Part shown: positions 9,589 to 18,058 of the stretch, piece after piece | Layout of the letters: each line of letters opens with the position of its first letter | How positions within the stretch are numbered: position 1 is the stretch's first letter | Assembly (NCBI GenBank): GCA_027298025.1 | Contig: JAPUGV010000277.1 | Coordinates: 1-47,759, forward strand | Origin: Chloroflexota bacterium | GTDB taxonomy: Bacteria > Chloroflexota > Anaerolineae > Anaerolineales > E44-bin32 | Length of the DNA: 47,759 nucleotides | Reading direction: 5' to 3' | Notes under the pieces: generated by a model | The model's database searches: none | What the model saw: the letters and a program-made list of their open reading frames with translations, nothing else | Told to the model about the DNA's origin: nothing | Translations under genes and position numbers: made by a program

Positions 9589-10669
9589 ATGGAAAGCCTG
9601 ATCGCAGCACTAGAGGCAAGCCAGGCACGTCTCCAGGAACTCCTGGTGCGTCTTTGATTTCCCTGCCAAAGAACAGCAACTAAGTAAGCTCGAGCGCGCG
9701 GCGGAGGATCCCAACCTCTGGGACGACCGGGCGCGCGCTCAAGGTACCATGCGTCGGCTTTCGAAGCTGAGAACAGAAATCGAATCCTGGCACACGTTGA
9801 GCCAGCGCACAGAAGATGCCCTCGAGCTCGCACGACTGGGCGATGACAGCCTGCGGGAGGAAATTGCTCATGAGCTGAAGGTGATCGAGACTGAGCTTGA
9901 AGGCATCGAGTTCGCCACCTTGTTGTCGGGAAAATATGATGCAGACGATGCGATTCTGGCGATCCATGCCGGCGCCGGTGGCACAGATTCCCAAGATTGG
10001 GCGCAGATGCTCGAGAGAATGTACCTCCGGTGGGCGGAGAGCAGAGGGTTCGGAACGGAAATCCTGGATCGCAGCGAGGGCGAAGAGGCGGGCCTCAAGA
10101 GCGTGACCATCGCCGTGGACGGAGATTATGCTTACGGCTACTTGAGATCGGAGGGCGGCGTCCACCGACTGGTTCGGATTTCGCCATTTGATTCGGCACG
10201 GCGCAGGCACACTTCGTTCGTGCTGGTAGAGGTGTACCCGCAGGTGGAGGCGGACACCGAGGTCGAGATCAATATCAAGGACCTCCGCATAGACACTTTC
10301 TTATCTGCTGGCGCAGGCGGACAAAATGTGCAGAAGAACGAAACCGCGGTACGGATTACGCATGTCCCCACCGGAGTCGTCGTCACGAGCCAGAATGAGC
10401 GATCCCAGACGCAGAACAAAGTGAACGCCATGCGGGTTCTCCGAGCGCGGCTGCTCGATTTGCAACGCCAAAAGCGAGAGGAGCAGCTGGCTGAGCTCAA
10501 AGGCGAGCATGTGAGTGCCGAATGGGGAAGCCAGATCCGTTCCTACATTCTCCACCCCTACCAGATGGTTAAGGACCATCGCACGAAACACGAGCGAGGA
10601 AACACGAGCGCGGTCTTGGACGGCGAACTCACTGAGTTTATGGAAGCCTATCTGAAGAGCGGAGCCTAG
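9589..10669 (+). CDS. prfB: Peptide chain release factor 2, expressed by programmed +1 frameshift (TGA 9655-9657)
   Basis: ATG 9589, MESLIAALEASQARLQELLVRL then CTT TGA; skipping T9655 gives DFPAKEQQLSKLERAAEDPNLWDD continuing into the called 306-aa ORF with GGQNVQKNETAVRITH. Confidence 0.93.
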
Positions 10670-10805
10670 CCCACCGCAAATTGATTCGGTGACGAAGGGC
10701 TAATCGCACATTGGACCAGGCTCAATGCATGCGGTACTCGCGATGCTTCCCCATGAGCAGGTTCGGCTATGCGCAGGTGGTCTTAAGAACGATCTATCAC
10801 CTGTG

Positions 10806-10814
10806 TGCTATAAT
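10806..10814 (+). promoter_or_regulatory. Extended -10 promoter TGCTATAAT upstream of secG
   Basis: Exact TGnTATAAT inside the called (over-extended) secG ORF. Confidence 0.6.
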
Positions 10815-10838
10815 GCCCCCCGCTCAGGAGCAAGCGCG

Positions 10839-11066
10839 TTGAAGTTCTACCTCAATCTAGCACTCATCATTGTCTCGATCTCGCTAATCATCATGGTCGT
10901 TTTGCAGAGCCGAGGGATTGGGCTAGGCGGCCTCGGCGGTGGCGACTTTGGAGGCAGTGGATACCACGTCCGTCGTGGCGTTGAGCGGTTGATTTTCAAT
11001 ATCACTATCGGGCTGAGCGTCACTTTCTTCGTACTCGCGATTCTGAACGTCACCCTCCCCGGATAG
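10839..11066 (+). CDS. secG: Preprotein translocase subunit SecG
   Basis: Two TM segments, MVVLQSRGIGLGGLGGGDFGGSGYHVRRGVERL; TTG 10839 with AGGAG 8 nt upstream. Confidence 0.87.
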   Translation: MKFYLNLALIIVSISLIIMVVLQSRGIGLGGLGGGDFGGSGYHVRRGVERLIFNITIGLSVTFFVLAILNVTLPG

Positions 11067-11081
11067 TCTCACCCGAAAGTC

Positions 11082-12776
11082 ATGCGCAGGATTATTTGGC
11101 AGCTGGTAATCGCCCTCGGGGGACTCTTGCTCGTTCTTGGTCTGCTGCTCGGCCAAACCCCCGATCCCGAAGCCACATTTGTTCAACCCGTGCACGGCGG
11201 ATCGTATGCCGAGGGCCTCATCGGGCGCTCCATCCGGCTTAATCCGCTTCTAGATCGCGGAAACCAGGTGGATCGGGACATCGATAGACTGCTGTACGGC
11301 GCGTTGGTTCGTTTCAATTCGTTTGGCGACCCAGTTCTTGAGCTGGCCGAGAGCTTTGCTGTATCGGCCGACGCTACGCTCTACAATTTCACGATTCGAG
11401 AAGACGCAATGTGGCACGATGGGGAGCCGGTGACGGCCAACGACGTGATCTATACTTTCTCGAAGTTTGCCGAAGAAGAGTACCCTGCCCCGGAGGATCT
11501 CAAACAGCTGTGGACCGAAGTGCAAGTCGTCAAACTGGATGATAAAAACGTGCAGTTTCAACTTCCGGAACGATTTGCGCCCTTTATGGACTACATGGCC
11601 GTGGGGTTGCTGCCTGATCACCTCCTTCGAGGGGTGGATGCGGAGGCTTTGATCAACCACCCTTTTAACCTGGAGCCTATTGGGAGTGGCCCCTTCAGGT
11701 TTGAGGGATTCCAGCGGGATGACAACGGCGAAGTAACTGGCGTCAGCCTTACGGCCTTTGAAGATTACGCGCTGGGTCAACCGTTCCTCGAGAGGGTGGA
11801 GTTTCGTTTCTTCGGTGACGCTCATGCCGCATTCCAGGCTTTCGAAGACGGCGAGGTGGACGGGATTGGCCAGGTTTCGGAGGAGATTTTGGATTCGGTC
11901 CTGGCGCAGCCCGACCTCAATCTGCACAGTGTGCGGAGCCCGAGTACCGCAATCGTTTTTCTCAATACACGGCATCCGGATAAGGATTACCTTGGCGAAA
12001 AAGACTTTCGGCAAGCCCTGACGATGGCGGTCGATCGGCAGCGGATGATCGGAGAGCTCCTCGGCGGGCAGGGACTGGTAGCCTCCGGACCGATCCTGCC
12101 GGGCAACTGGGCTTTCGCCCCAAACTTGGAGCCGCTTCCCTTTGACATGCTTGCTGCAGAGGAGCTGCTGGCCGACCAGGGCTGGGAAGTACCTGCCGGC
12201 ATTCCGCGGGGTTCACCAGATTACATTCGCACCGATGGAGAAAACCAACTATCGATCCAGCTAGCCCACCTCGACGACGCTCTGTATACAGCAGTGGCCG
12301 AGATGTTGCAGGCGAGTTGGCAGAGCGTAGGAATTAGTGTGGAGCTCGTTTCGCTTCCGGCGCCTGCCATAGTCTCTGACATGTTGATCCCGAGACAGTT
12401 TGAAGCGGTGCTAACGGAGCTGGATGCCTCTCAGGTGGCTGATCCAGATCCCTATTCGTTTTGGCACGATTCTCAGGCTGAGACGGGCCAAAACTACAGC
12501 GGGTTCGAAGATCGCAACATTAGCCTCTGGCTGGAGCAAGCCCGCATTACCCCCAACAAGGATCGGCGACAAGAGCACTATCGGGATTTTCAATTCCGAT
12601 TCCGGGATCAAGCACCCGCGCTTTTGCTTTATCATCCTATTTTCAACTATGCCATTAGTTCAGACATTCAAGGAGCAAATCTTGGACCGGTCTATGATCC
12701 TAGCGATCGATTTGCTAATATCAAGGACTGGTTCTTGCTTGTGCGCCGAGGCTTCTCTGGCGCAGAGGAAACATGA
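11082..12776 (+). CDS. Peptide/nickel-type ABC transporter substrate-binding protein (SBP_bac_5)
   Basis: Signal/TM N-terminus; YNFTIREDAMWHDGEPVTANDVIYTFSKF; PIGSGPFRFE; FRQALTMAVDRQRMI. Confidence 0.9.
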   Translation: MRRIIWQLVIALGGLLLVLGLLLGQTPDPEATFVQPVHGGSYAEGLIGRSIRLNPLLDRGNQVDRDIDRLLYGALVRFNSFGDPVLELAESFAVSADATLYNFTIREDAMWHDGEPVTANDVIYTFSKFAEEEYPAPEDLKQLWTEVQVVKLDDKNVQFQLPERFAPFMDYMAVGLLPDHLLRGVDAEALINHPFNLEPIGSGPFRFEGFQRDDNGEVTGVSLTAFEDYALGQPFLERVEFRFFGDAHAAFQAFEDGEVDGIGQVSEEILDSVLAQPDLNLHSVRSPSTAIVFLNTRHPDKDYLGEKDFRQALTMAVDRQRMIGELLGGQGLVASGPILPGNWAFAPNLEPLPFDMLAAEELLADQGWEVPAGIPRGSPDYIRTDGENQLSIQLAHLDDALYTAVAEMLQASWQSVGISVELVSLPAPAIVSDMLIPRQFEAVLTELDASQVADPDPYSFWHDSQAETGQNYSGFEDRNISLWLEQARITPNKDRRQEHYRDFQFRFRDQAPALLLYHPIFNYAISSDIQGANLGPVYDPSDRFANIKDWFLLVRRGFSGAEET

Positions 12777-13477
12777 TCAAACTGGGCGATTTTAAGGCGG
12801 ACGATGACGTGCAGGGCAAGGTAACCCGCATTGGCGTTGCAGGAGCCTTCCTGGACGTCGGCGCGGAAGTCGAGGGATTCGTTCACATCTCTCGCCTGTT
12901 GCCCCGGTCTAATCGCGTCGAGGATGTGCTCACTGTAGGCCAGGAGGTCGAGCTCTGGGTGAACAAGGTGGATCCCGCCACCGAGCGGCTCGAGCTGACG
13001 ATGATCCGCCCCATTCGATTGAAGTGGAGTCAGATTAAACCCGGCATGAAAGCCGAGGGCGCGGTTACCCGGCTTGAAAAATTTGGCGCCTTCGTAGACA
13101 TTGGCGCTGAAAGAGACGGGCTAGTTCACGTTAGCGAAATGAGCGACGGCTATGTACGCGATCCAGCCAATGTGGCCCGAGTGGGCGATCAAGTCGAGGT
13201 CGCAGTGCTTGAGGTAGATCGCGGCAAGAGGCAAATCCGGCTTACCATGAACCTCCCTCCCGACGAGTATATGGAGGATGACGAAGAGCAAGAAGAATTG
13301 CCGACCGCAATGGAGATCGCATTACGACAAGCTATGGATTCCCCCTCCTCCGAATCTCTGGCCCCAGAAGATTCAAAGTCGGCTGACAAACGGAAGATAA
13401 TTCAGGACGAGCTGCTCGACCGTACCCTGTCCGATCGGGTCGAGACCTCAACCGAGAGCAGAACAAAGGAAGATTAA
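12773..13477 (+). CDS. S1 RNA-binding domain protein (two S1 domains, acidic C-terminus)
   Basis: GKVTRIGVAGAFLDVGAEVEGFVHISRL and GAVTRLEKFGAFVDIGAERDGLVHVSEMSDG; ATGA overlap with previous CDS. Confidence 0.88.
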   Translation: MIKLGDFKADDDVQGKVTRIGVAGAFLDVGAEVEGFVHISRLLPRSNRVEDVLTVGQEVELWVNKVDPATERLELTMIRPIRLKWSQIKPGMKAEGAVTRLEKFGAFVDIGAERDGLVHVSEMSDGYVRDPANVARVGDQVEVAVLEVDRGKRQIRLTMNLPPDEYMEDDEEQEELPTAMEIALRQAMDSPSSESLAPEDSKSADKRKIIQDELLDRTLSDRVETSTESRTKED

Positions 13478-13499
13478 TACAAGGTCTAGGCCACGTATC

Positions 13500-13530
13500 A
13501 AGAAAAGACCGAGGCCAAATTCACCTCGGT
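13500..13530 (-). terminator. Rho-independent-type terminator for the (-) strand genes
   Basis: Stem ACCGAGG (13508-13514)/CCTCGGT (13524-13530); (-) strand continues CTTTTCTT; between convergent CDSs. Confidence 0.6.
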
Positions 13531-13558
13531 TGCGCCTTATTGAAGAGCCCCTCGGATC

Positions 13559-13801
13559 CTAAGTCTCTTCTTCTTCCTCACCCTCCATCCATAAGTCGTC
13601 TTCGTCTTCCTCTGGCTCGAGGAGCTCATCCCTTTCCCAAATTTCATCCAGCCCTTCCTCGTTCCAGTCGTCGTCCGAGGCGTCGGAGAGGTGGGTGAAA
13701 GTCATGCAGCCGACCTCCGGATCAATCTCTACTGCCGAAGCTCCGCAGTAACCCGCATCCAAAAATACGCATTCAATGTAATGGCAACGGATTCTTGGCA
13801 A
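13559..13801 (-). CDS. Small DUF1540-like Cys protein with a highly acidic tail
   Basis: MPRIRCHYIECVFLDAGYCGASAVEIDPEVGCMTF followed by D/E-rich tail; starts 6 nt after the rel stop. Confidence 0.6.
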   Translation of the reverse strand: MPRIRCHYIECVFLDAGYCGASAVEIDPEVGCMTFTHLSDASDDDWNEEGLDEIWERDELLEPEEDEDDLWMEGEEEEET

Positions 13802-13807
13802 TTCGCA

Positions 13808-15958
13808 TTACCCTGGTTGAATTCTGCGCGCTTCGAGCACATTAGGAAGCGCTTCGAGTCGATTTAGGACACGGCTCAGTTGGGCGAGATCCGTAATTCC
13901 CATGATGAGGTCGAAAATGGCCAAACTCTCGTCGGTCGACACATGGATAGAGGACATGCTGATCCCCTCGTTCGCTACAAGGGTCGAGACATCCCGCATG
14001 AGGCCATCGCGATCGTAGGCTCGAATCTGGACTGACACGGGGTAAGTATCCTTCGCTTTGCCCCAGGATACGCTAACTAATCGTTCCTTATCTCTGAGTC
14101 GAAGAACGTTGGGGCAGTCTTGCCGATGAATGGTTGCCCCACGACCGCGGGTTACGTAGCCGATTATTGGATCACCCGGAACAGGATTGCAGCATCGACC
14201 CAATTTCGTGAGCAATCCAGAAAGCCCCAGAACACTCACTTCTGCGGCCTCTTTCGGAGCGCTTGGCCTACTGAGCGGCATAGGGATTGCCAGCTGCGAC
14301 TCTTCCCGCTCAGCCGCGCGGTTGACGATCTTGCCAAGGTTGAGATCGCCTACGCCAACTGCGGCGAGGAGATCGTCTCGGGAGGGGTATTTCATATCCT
14401 CTGCGAGTTGGTCGATATCAAATTCCTGAATCCCAAGTCGCCGGATCTCACGCTCTACTAGCTGCTGGCCGTGCGAAATATTCTGCTCCCGATCCTGTTT
14501 GCGAAACCATTGCCGGATCTTCGAGCGCGCTCTCTGGCTCTTCACCATCTCAAGGCTGGGGTTGAGCCAATCGCGGCTAGGGCCGCCCCGTTTGGTGGTC
14601 AGGATTTCAATCGAGTCACCGGTCTTCAGTTTGGTATCCAAGCTGACCAGCTTTCCCCCCACCCGTGCTCCGCGACATCGATGGCCAATTTCCGTGTGAA
14701 TGTGATACGCAAAGTCGATGGGAGTCGAGTCTACGGGCAAATCGATGATATCCCCACGCGGAGTAAACACGAATACGCGATCCTCGAGGACATCGGATTT
14801 CATGGCATCCATGAAGTCGCCGGCATCGGTAACATCCTGGCGCCACTCCATCAGGCTGCGTAGCCAGTTGACGCGCCGCTCGAATCCGTCGTCGCGAACA
14901 CGTTCTTCCTTGTATCTCCAGTGTGCTGCGATCCCGAACTCGGCATTCTCGTCCATCTCAGGAGTGCGGATCTGGACTTCCACTGTCTTGCCGTCGTCAA
15001 AGATCACTGCAGTATGGAGGGATTGATAGAAGTTGTCTTTGGGAGTGGCAATATAGTCATCGAAGGTGCCGGGTACCGGCTTCCAGCGATTGTGAATAAC
15101 CCCCAGAGCCAAATAGCAATCCGAGTCGGATTGTACGAGCACCCTAACCCCCCGGATGTCGTACACCTCTTCGAAGGGAACATCTTTGCGTTCCATTTTG
15201 CGGAAGATCGAATACAGATGCTTGGGTCGTGCCTGGACCTCCGCTTCAATACTGGTTTCCCCCAGAAGGCCTTGCACGTCCTCCCGAATAGCCGTCATGT
15301 TCTGCTCGCGATCCACGCGGCGAATTGCCACCTGATCTCCTAACATCTTGTATTCGTCCGGGTGGACATAGCGAAAGGCTAGATCTTCCAGTTCCCATTT
15401 GACCTGCCAAATCCCGAGCCTGCTGGCCAGGGGGGCGAAGATTTCGATGGTCTCAATGGCTATCCGCTGGCGACGCTCAGCCGATAAATGAGACAAAGTG
15501 CGCATGTTATGCAGTCGATCGGCAAGCTTGATGACCACCACCCGGACGTCGTCTCCCATCGCCAGAAATGTCTTGCGCAGGGTCTCATTTGCCAGCTCGC
15601 GACGTTCCGGTCGTTCTCCCCGATTGTTGCGACTCACTCGAGGCAGCTGGGTGAGCTTGGTCACGCCGTCTACGAGCTGGGTAATTTCCGGTCCGAATTC
15701 ATCATTGAGGTCGTCGAGCGTGAGATCCGTGTCCTCGACTGTGTCGTGCAACAGTGCGGCCACGACGGTGGGGGTGGGTGCGCCCAATTCTGCCATGATC
15801 GTCGCAACTGCCAAGCAGTGATTGATGTACGCCTCCCCCGAGGCTCGCTTCTGACCCTTATGCGCCTTCCTAGCCACTTCATAGGCGCGGCGAATCTGTT
15901 CCTCGTCGCTCGGTGAGGTTTGCTCTGGAAGCGCTTCTAACAGCCGCTCAAGTTTCAT
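13808..15958 (-). CDS. RelA/SpoT-family (p)ppGpp synthetase/hydrolase
   Basis: HD domain (ALLHDTVEDTDLTLDDL, IKLADRLHNMRTL), synthetase (YDIRGVRVLV, DNFYQSLHT), TGS and ACT domains. Confidence 0.95.
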   Translation of the reverse strand: MKLERLLEALPEQTSPSDEEQIRRAYEVARKAHKGQKRASGEAYINHCLAVATIMAELGAPTPTVVAALLHDTVEDTDLTLDDLNDEFGPEITQLVDGVTKLTQLPRVSRNNRGERPERRELANETLRKTFLAMGDDVRVVVIKLADRLHNMRTLSHLSAERRQRIAIETIEIFAPLASRLGIWQVKWELEDLAFRYVHPDEYKMLGDQVAIRRVDREQNMTAIREDVQGLLGETSIEAEVQARPKHLYSIFRKMERKDVPFEEVYDIRGVRVLVQSDSDCYLALGVIHNRWKPVPGTFDDYIATPKDNFYQSLHTAVIFDDGKTVEVQIRTPEMDENAEFGIAAHWRYKEERVRDDGFERRVNWLRSLMEWRQDVTDAGDFMDAMKSDVLEDRVFVFTPRGDIIDLPVDSTPIDFAYHIHTEIGHRCRGARVGGKLVSLDTKLKTGDSIEILTTKRGGPSRDWLNPSLEMVKSQRARSKIRQWFRKQDREQNISHGQQLVEREIRRLGIQEFDIDQLAEDMKYPSRDDLLAAVGVGDLNLGKIVNRAAEREESQLAIPMPLSRPSAPKEAAEVSVLGLSGLLTKLGRCCNPVPGDPIIGYVTRGRGATIHRQDCPNVLRLRDKERLVSVSWGKAKDTYPVSVQIRAYDRDGLMRDVSTLVANEGISMSSIHVSTDESLAIFDLIMGITDLAQLSRVLNRLEALPNVLEARRIQPG

Positions 15959-15974
15959 TGAATTCTATTGAATC

Positions 15975-16003
15975 AGTATAGCTGGTGGAAAGTTCGCCTT
16001 CAA
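15975..16003 (-). promoter_or_regulatory. Sigma70-type promoter for rel: TTGAAG-N17-TATACT
   Basis: (-) strand -35 at 16003-15998, -10 at 15980-15975, 17-nt spacer, just upstream of ATG 15958. Confidence 0.6.
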
Positions 16004-16065
16004 GTGCCGCAGAAGGGTCCCACAGATTGCTTTTCAGGCGGAAAGGAGTGGATGTAGGCGCAGAA

Positions 16066-17106
16066 CTAGCCGCCCGGGCGAAAGGGAGGGGAGGGCACAC
16101 GATCCACCCAGTAGTCCATAATTTCGATTGCAGCGCTGTCGCGTGCCTCAGCAATCCAGGTATTGAGCGCTTGAGATACGGCGAGACGATACGCTGAAGC
16201 ACTTAGCTCTCGGTCTTCGTGGCCTAGGATTTCAATGAGATGCCAGCCGAAATCAGTCTCGACTGGGCCCACGATCTCACCGATCGCTCCTCCGAACGCG
16301 GCCTCCTCAAAGGCCTCCACCATCCGTCCGCGGCCAAACCAGTCCAAGTTTCCCCCCTGCTCCTTATTCGACTCATCGAGAGAGTATTCGGAAGCCAAGT
16401 CGCCCCACTCCTCTCCCTCCTCAACGCGGGCCAGGAGATCTGCGGCTTCCTGCTCTTCCTCAACAAGGATGTGGCGTGCCCAGACCTGGTCTTGTGTCTC
16501 ATCGACCTGGTCCTCAAAGTCGGCTTCAAGCCGCTCCCGAAGCATTCTGGCGCGCACATCGGCTCGCAGCGTGGCCTCATCAACTCCAAATGCCCCGATA
16601 TTGGTGAGGTAGGCCTCGAAGTTGCTCTCAAAAAGCTCGCGAGTGTACGGGGTTGCGATGGGGCTCGGAGTCCCATCGACCGCTGGCGCGGGTGTAGCTG
16701 CATCCTGCTCTCCAAAGAATCCCAGACTTTCTTCTATGAAGGCGTCAATCTCTGCCTCTGAAACGTCGATCCCTCGACGCCCAGCCTCCTGTTCGATGAG
16801 CTGCTCTTGGATTAGCAAGTCCAGGATGTTGCTACCTATAAATAGGGGGTTGGCTAATTGCTGGCCAATGTTGGTCAATTGAGACTGATAGGCAGAAAAG
16901 GTTTCGGGGTCATCGCCGAGAATCTGGAGTGCTTGCTGCAAGTTGGTAAATTGGTTGGTGAGGTTCCATTGCGCGAGACTCACTCGCCCCTGGAATTCAG
17001 CCGTCGTAATTTCGCCCTCCCCGATGATCGCGATAGGTTGATTGGGCTGGACGAAGAAAGCCTGCACTAGCCCATACGCCACAAGGCCCACCACGACCGC
17101 GGTCAC
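16066..17106 (-). CDS. Membrane-anchored parvulin-type peptidyl-prolyl isomerase (SurA/PrsA-like)
   Basis: N-terminal TM, SurA-like N region, rotamase core (ARHILVEEEQEAADLLARVEEGEEWGDLASEYSLD...NLDWFGRGRMVEAFEEAAF). N-terminus probably extends upstream (see finding). Confidence 0.85.
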   Translation of the reverse strand: MTAVVVGLVAYGLVQAFFVQPNQPIAIIGEGEITTAEFQGRVSLAQWNLTNQFTNLQQALQILGDDPETFSAYQSQLTNIGQQLANPLFIGSNILDLLIQEQLIEQEAGRRGIDVSEAEIDAFIEESLGFFGEQDAATPAPAVDGTPSPIATPYTRELFESNFEAYLTNIGAFGVDEATLRADVRARMLRERLEADFEDQVDETQDQVWARHILVEEEQEAADLLARVEEGEEWGDLASEYSLDESNKEQGGNLDWFGRGRMVEAFEEAAFGGAIGEIVGPVETDFGWHLIEILGHEDRELSASAYRLAVSQALNTWIAEARDSAAIEIMDYWVDRVPSPPFRPGG

Positions 17107-17206
17107 TACCGCCGCGCCAATTAGGATCCTACGGCGAAGCCGTCGTTCGCGCTCCCCTATTGCAATATGCTTTCGATTTATCAGGGGAATCCTCTTGAGA
17201 TCTTCG

Positions 17207-17464
17207 CTATCGATAGCGTCCGGATGTAAATGCCATTAGCGCCATGTGCCGGGATCGCTTGATTGCCTTCGCCAGCGCGCGTTGGTGCTTAGCACAGGTG
17301 CCGGTTTCTCTCCGGGGACGGATCTTACCGGTGTCCTTTACCAGCCGCTTCAATATGTCGGTTTTCTTGTAATTAATCGTCTTGCTTGGATCTGTGCAAA
17401 ACTGACAGGTCCGGGGCCTTCTCCTGAATCGTCTGCGCGGGCCATCATGTGATCGGGTCGCCAT
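17207..17464 (-). CDS. rpsR: 30S ribosomal protein S18
   Basis: CQFCTDPSKTINYKKTDILKRLVKDTGKIRPRRETGTCAKHQRALAKAIKRSRHMALMAF. Confidence 0.95.
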   Translation of the reverse strand: MATRSHDGPRRRFRRRPRTCQFCTDPSKTINYKKTDILKRLVKDTGKIRPRRETGTCAKHQRALAKAIKRSRHMALMAFTSGRYR

Positions 17465-17551
17465 TTATGCTCTCTCCACTTCGTATTGGAATCATCTAGC
17501 GGACTCAGCCTCGTCCAGTTGAGCGGTTTCAGGTCTTACTCAGTCCGCGAG

Positions 17552-17842
17552 TCACGACTCCTTCAATGTAAGAAGATATCTTAAGACTTGCTCACTGAGT
17601 TCTAGATCCCTTTCGATAGCCATACCAGCCTGAGGGGGCATCTCTGTCTCAAAAATGAAATAGTACCCTTCGGAGCGCTTCCGAATGGGATAGGCCAGCT
17701 TGCGCTTGCCCCAGCGATCTACATTTAGGGTCTTACCCTGTGCGGCATCGATCCACGATTTGACTCGCTCTTCGAGCGAGCCGAGCGCCTCCTCATCGAG
17801 GTCTGGATCCGCGATATAAGCAAGTTCGTATTTACGCAACAC
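17552..17842 (-). CDS. rpsF: 30S ribosomal protein S6
   Basis: LRKYELAYIADPDLDEEAL...WGKRKLAYPIRKRSEGYYFIFET; GTG start with GGGAGGAGG SD. Confidence 0.95.
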   Translation of the reverse strand: MLRKYELAYIADPDLDEEALGSLEERVKSWIDAAQGKTLNVDRWGKRKLAYPIRKRSEGYYFIFETEMPPQAGMAIERDLELSEQVLRYLLTLKES

Positions 17843-17973
17843 TCAACCTCCTCCCACGGGATTGCCCCAAACTCACCGCGAGGATGCGGAGGAATGGAGC
17901 GGAAAGTAGCCGATAGAGTTTATCATACGGGAGTACGACGACCCGGGCAGAGCGATAGTTCAGGATTTCACGG

Positions 17974-17979
17974 TATAAT
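17974..17979 (+). promoter_or_regulatory. -10 hexamer TATAAT upstream of the phosphohexomutase gene
   Basis: CGGTATAAT; no clear -35. Confidence 0.4.
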
Positions 17980-18058
17980 CGGCGGCGAAGATCATAACTC
18001 AACATAATAAGAACCAGGCTGCTGCAAGACTGGGCGCAACGAACTGCCAGGAGGAGAA

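Noticed and set aside
10667-10702. Bulged hairpin TAGCCCACCG...CGGTG...GGGCTA after prfB as a terminator or ncRNA
   Set aside because: Large bulge and no T-run; insufficient support without covariation
11250-12014. 254-aa (-) ORF antisense to the substrate-binding protein
   Set aside because: Fully inside a well-supported CDS; no domain or ribosome-binding evidence
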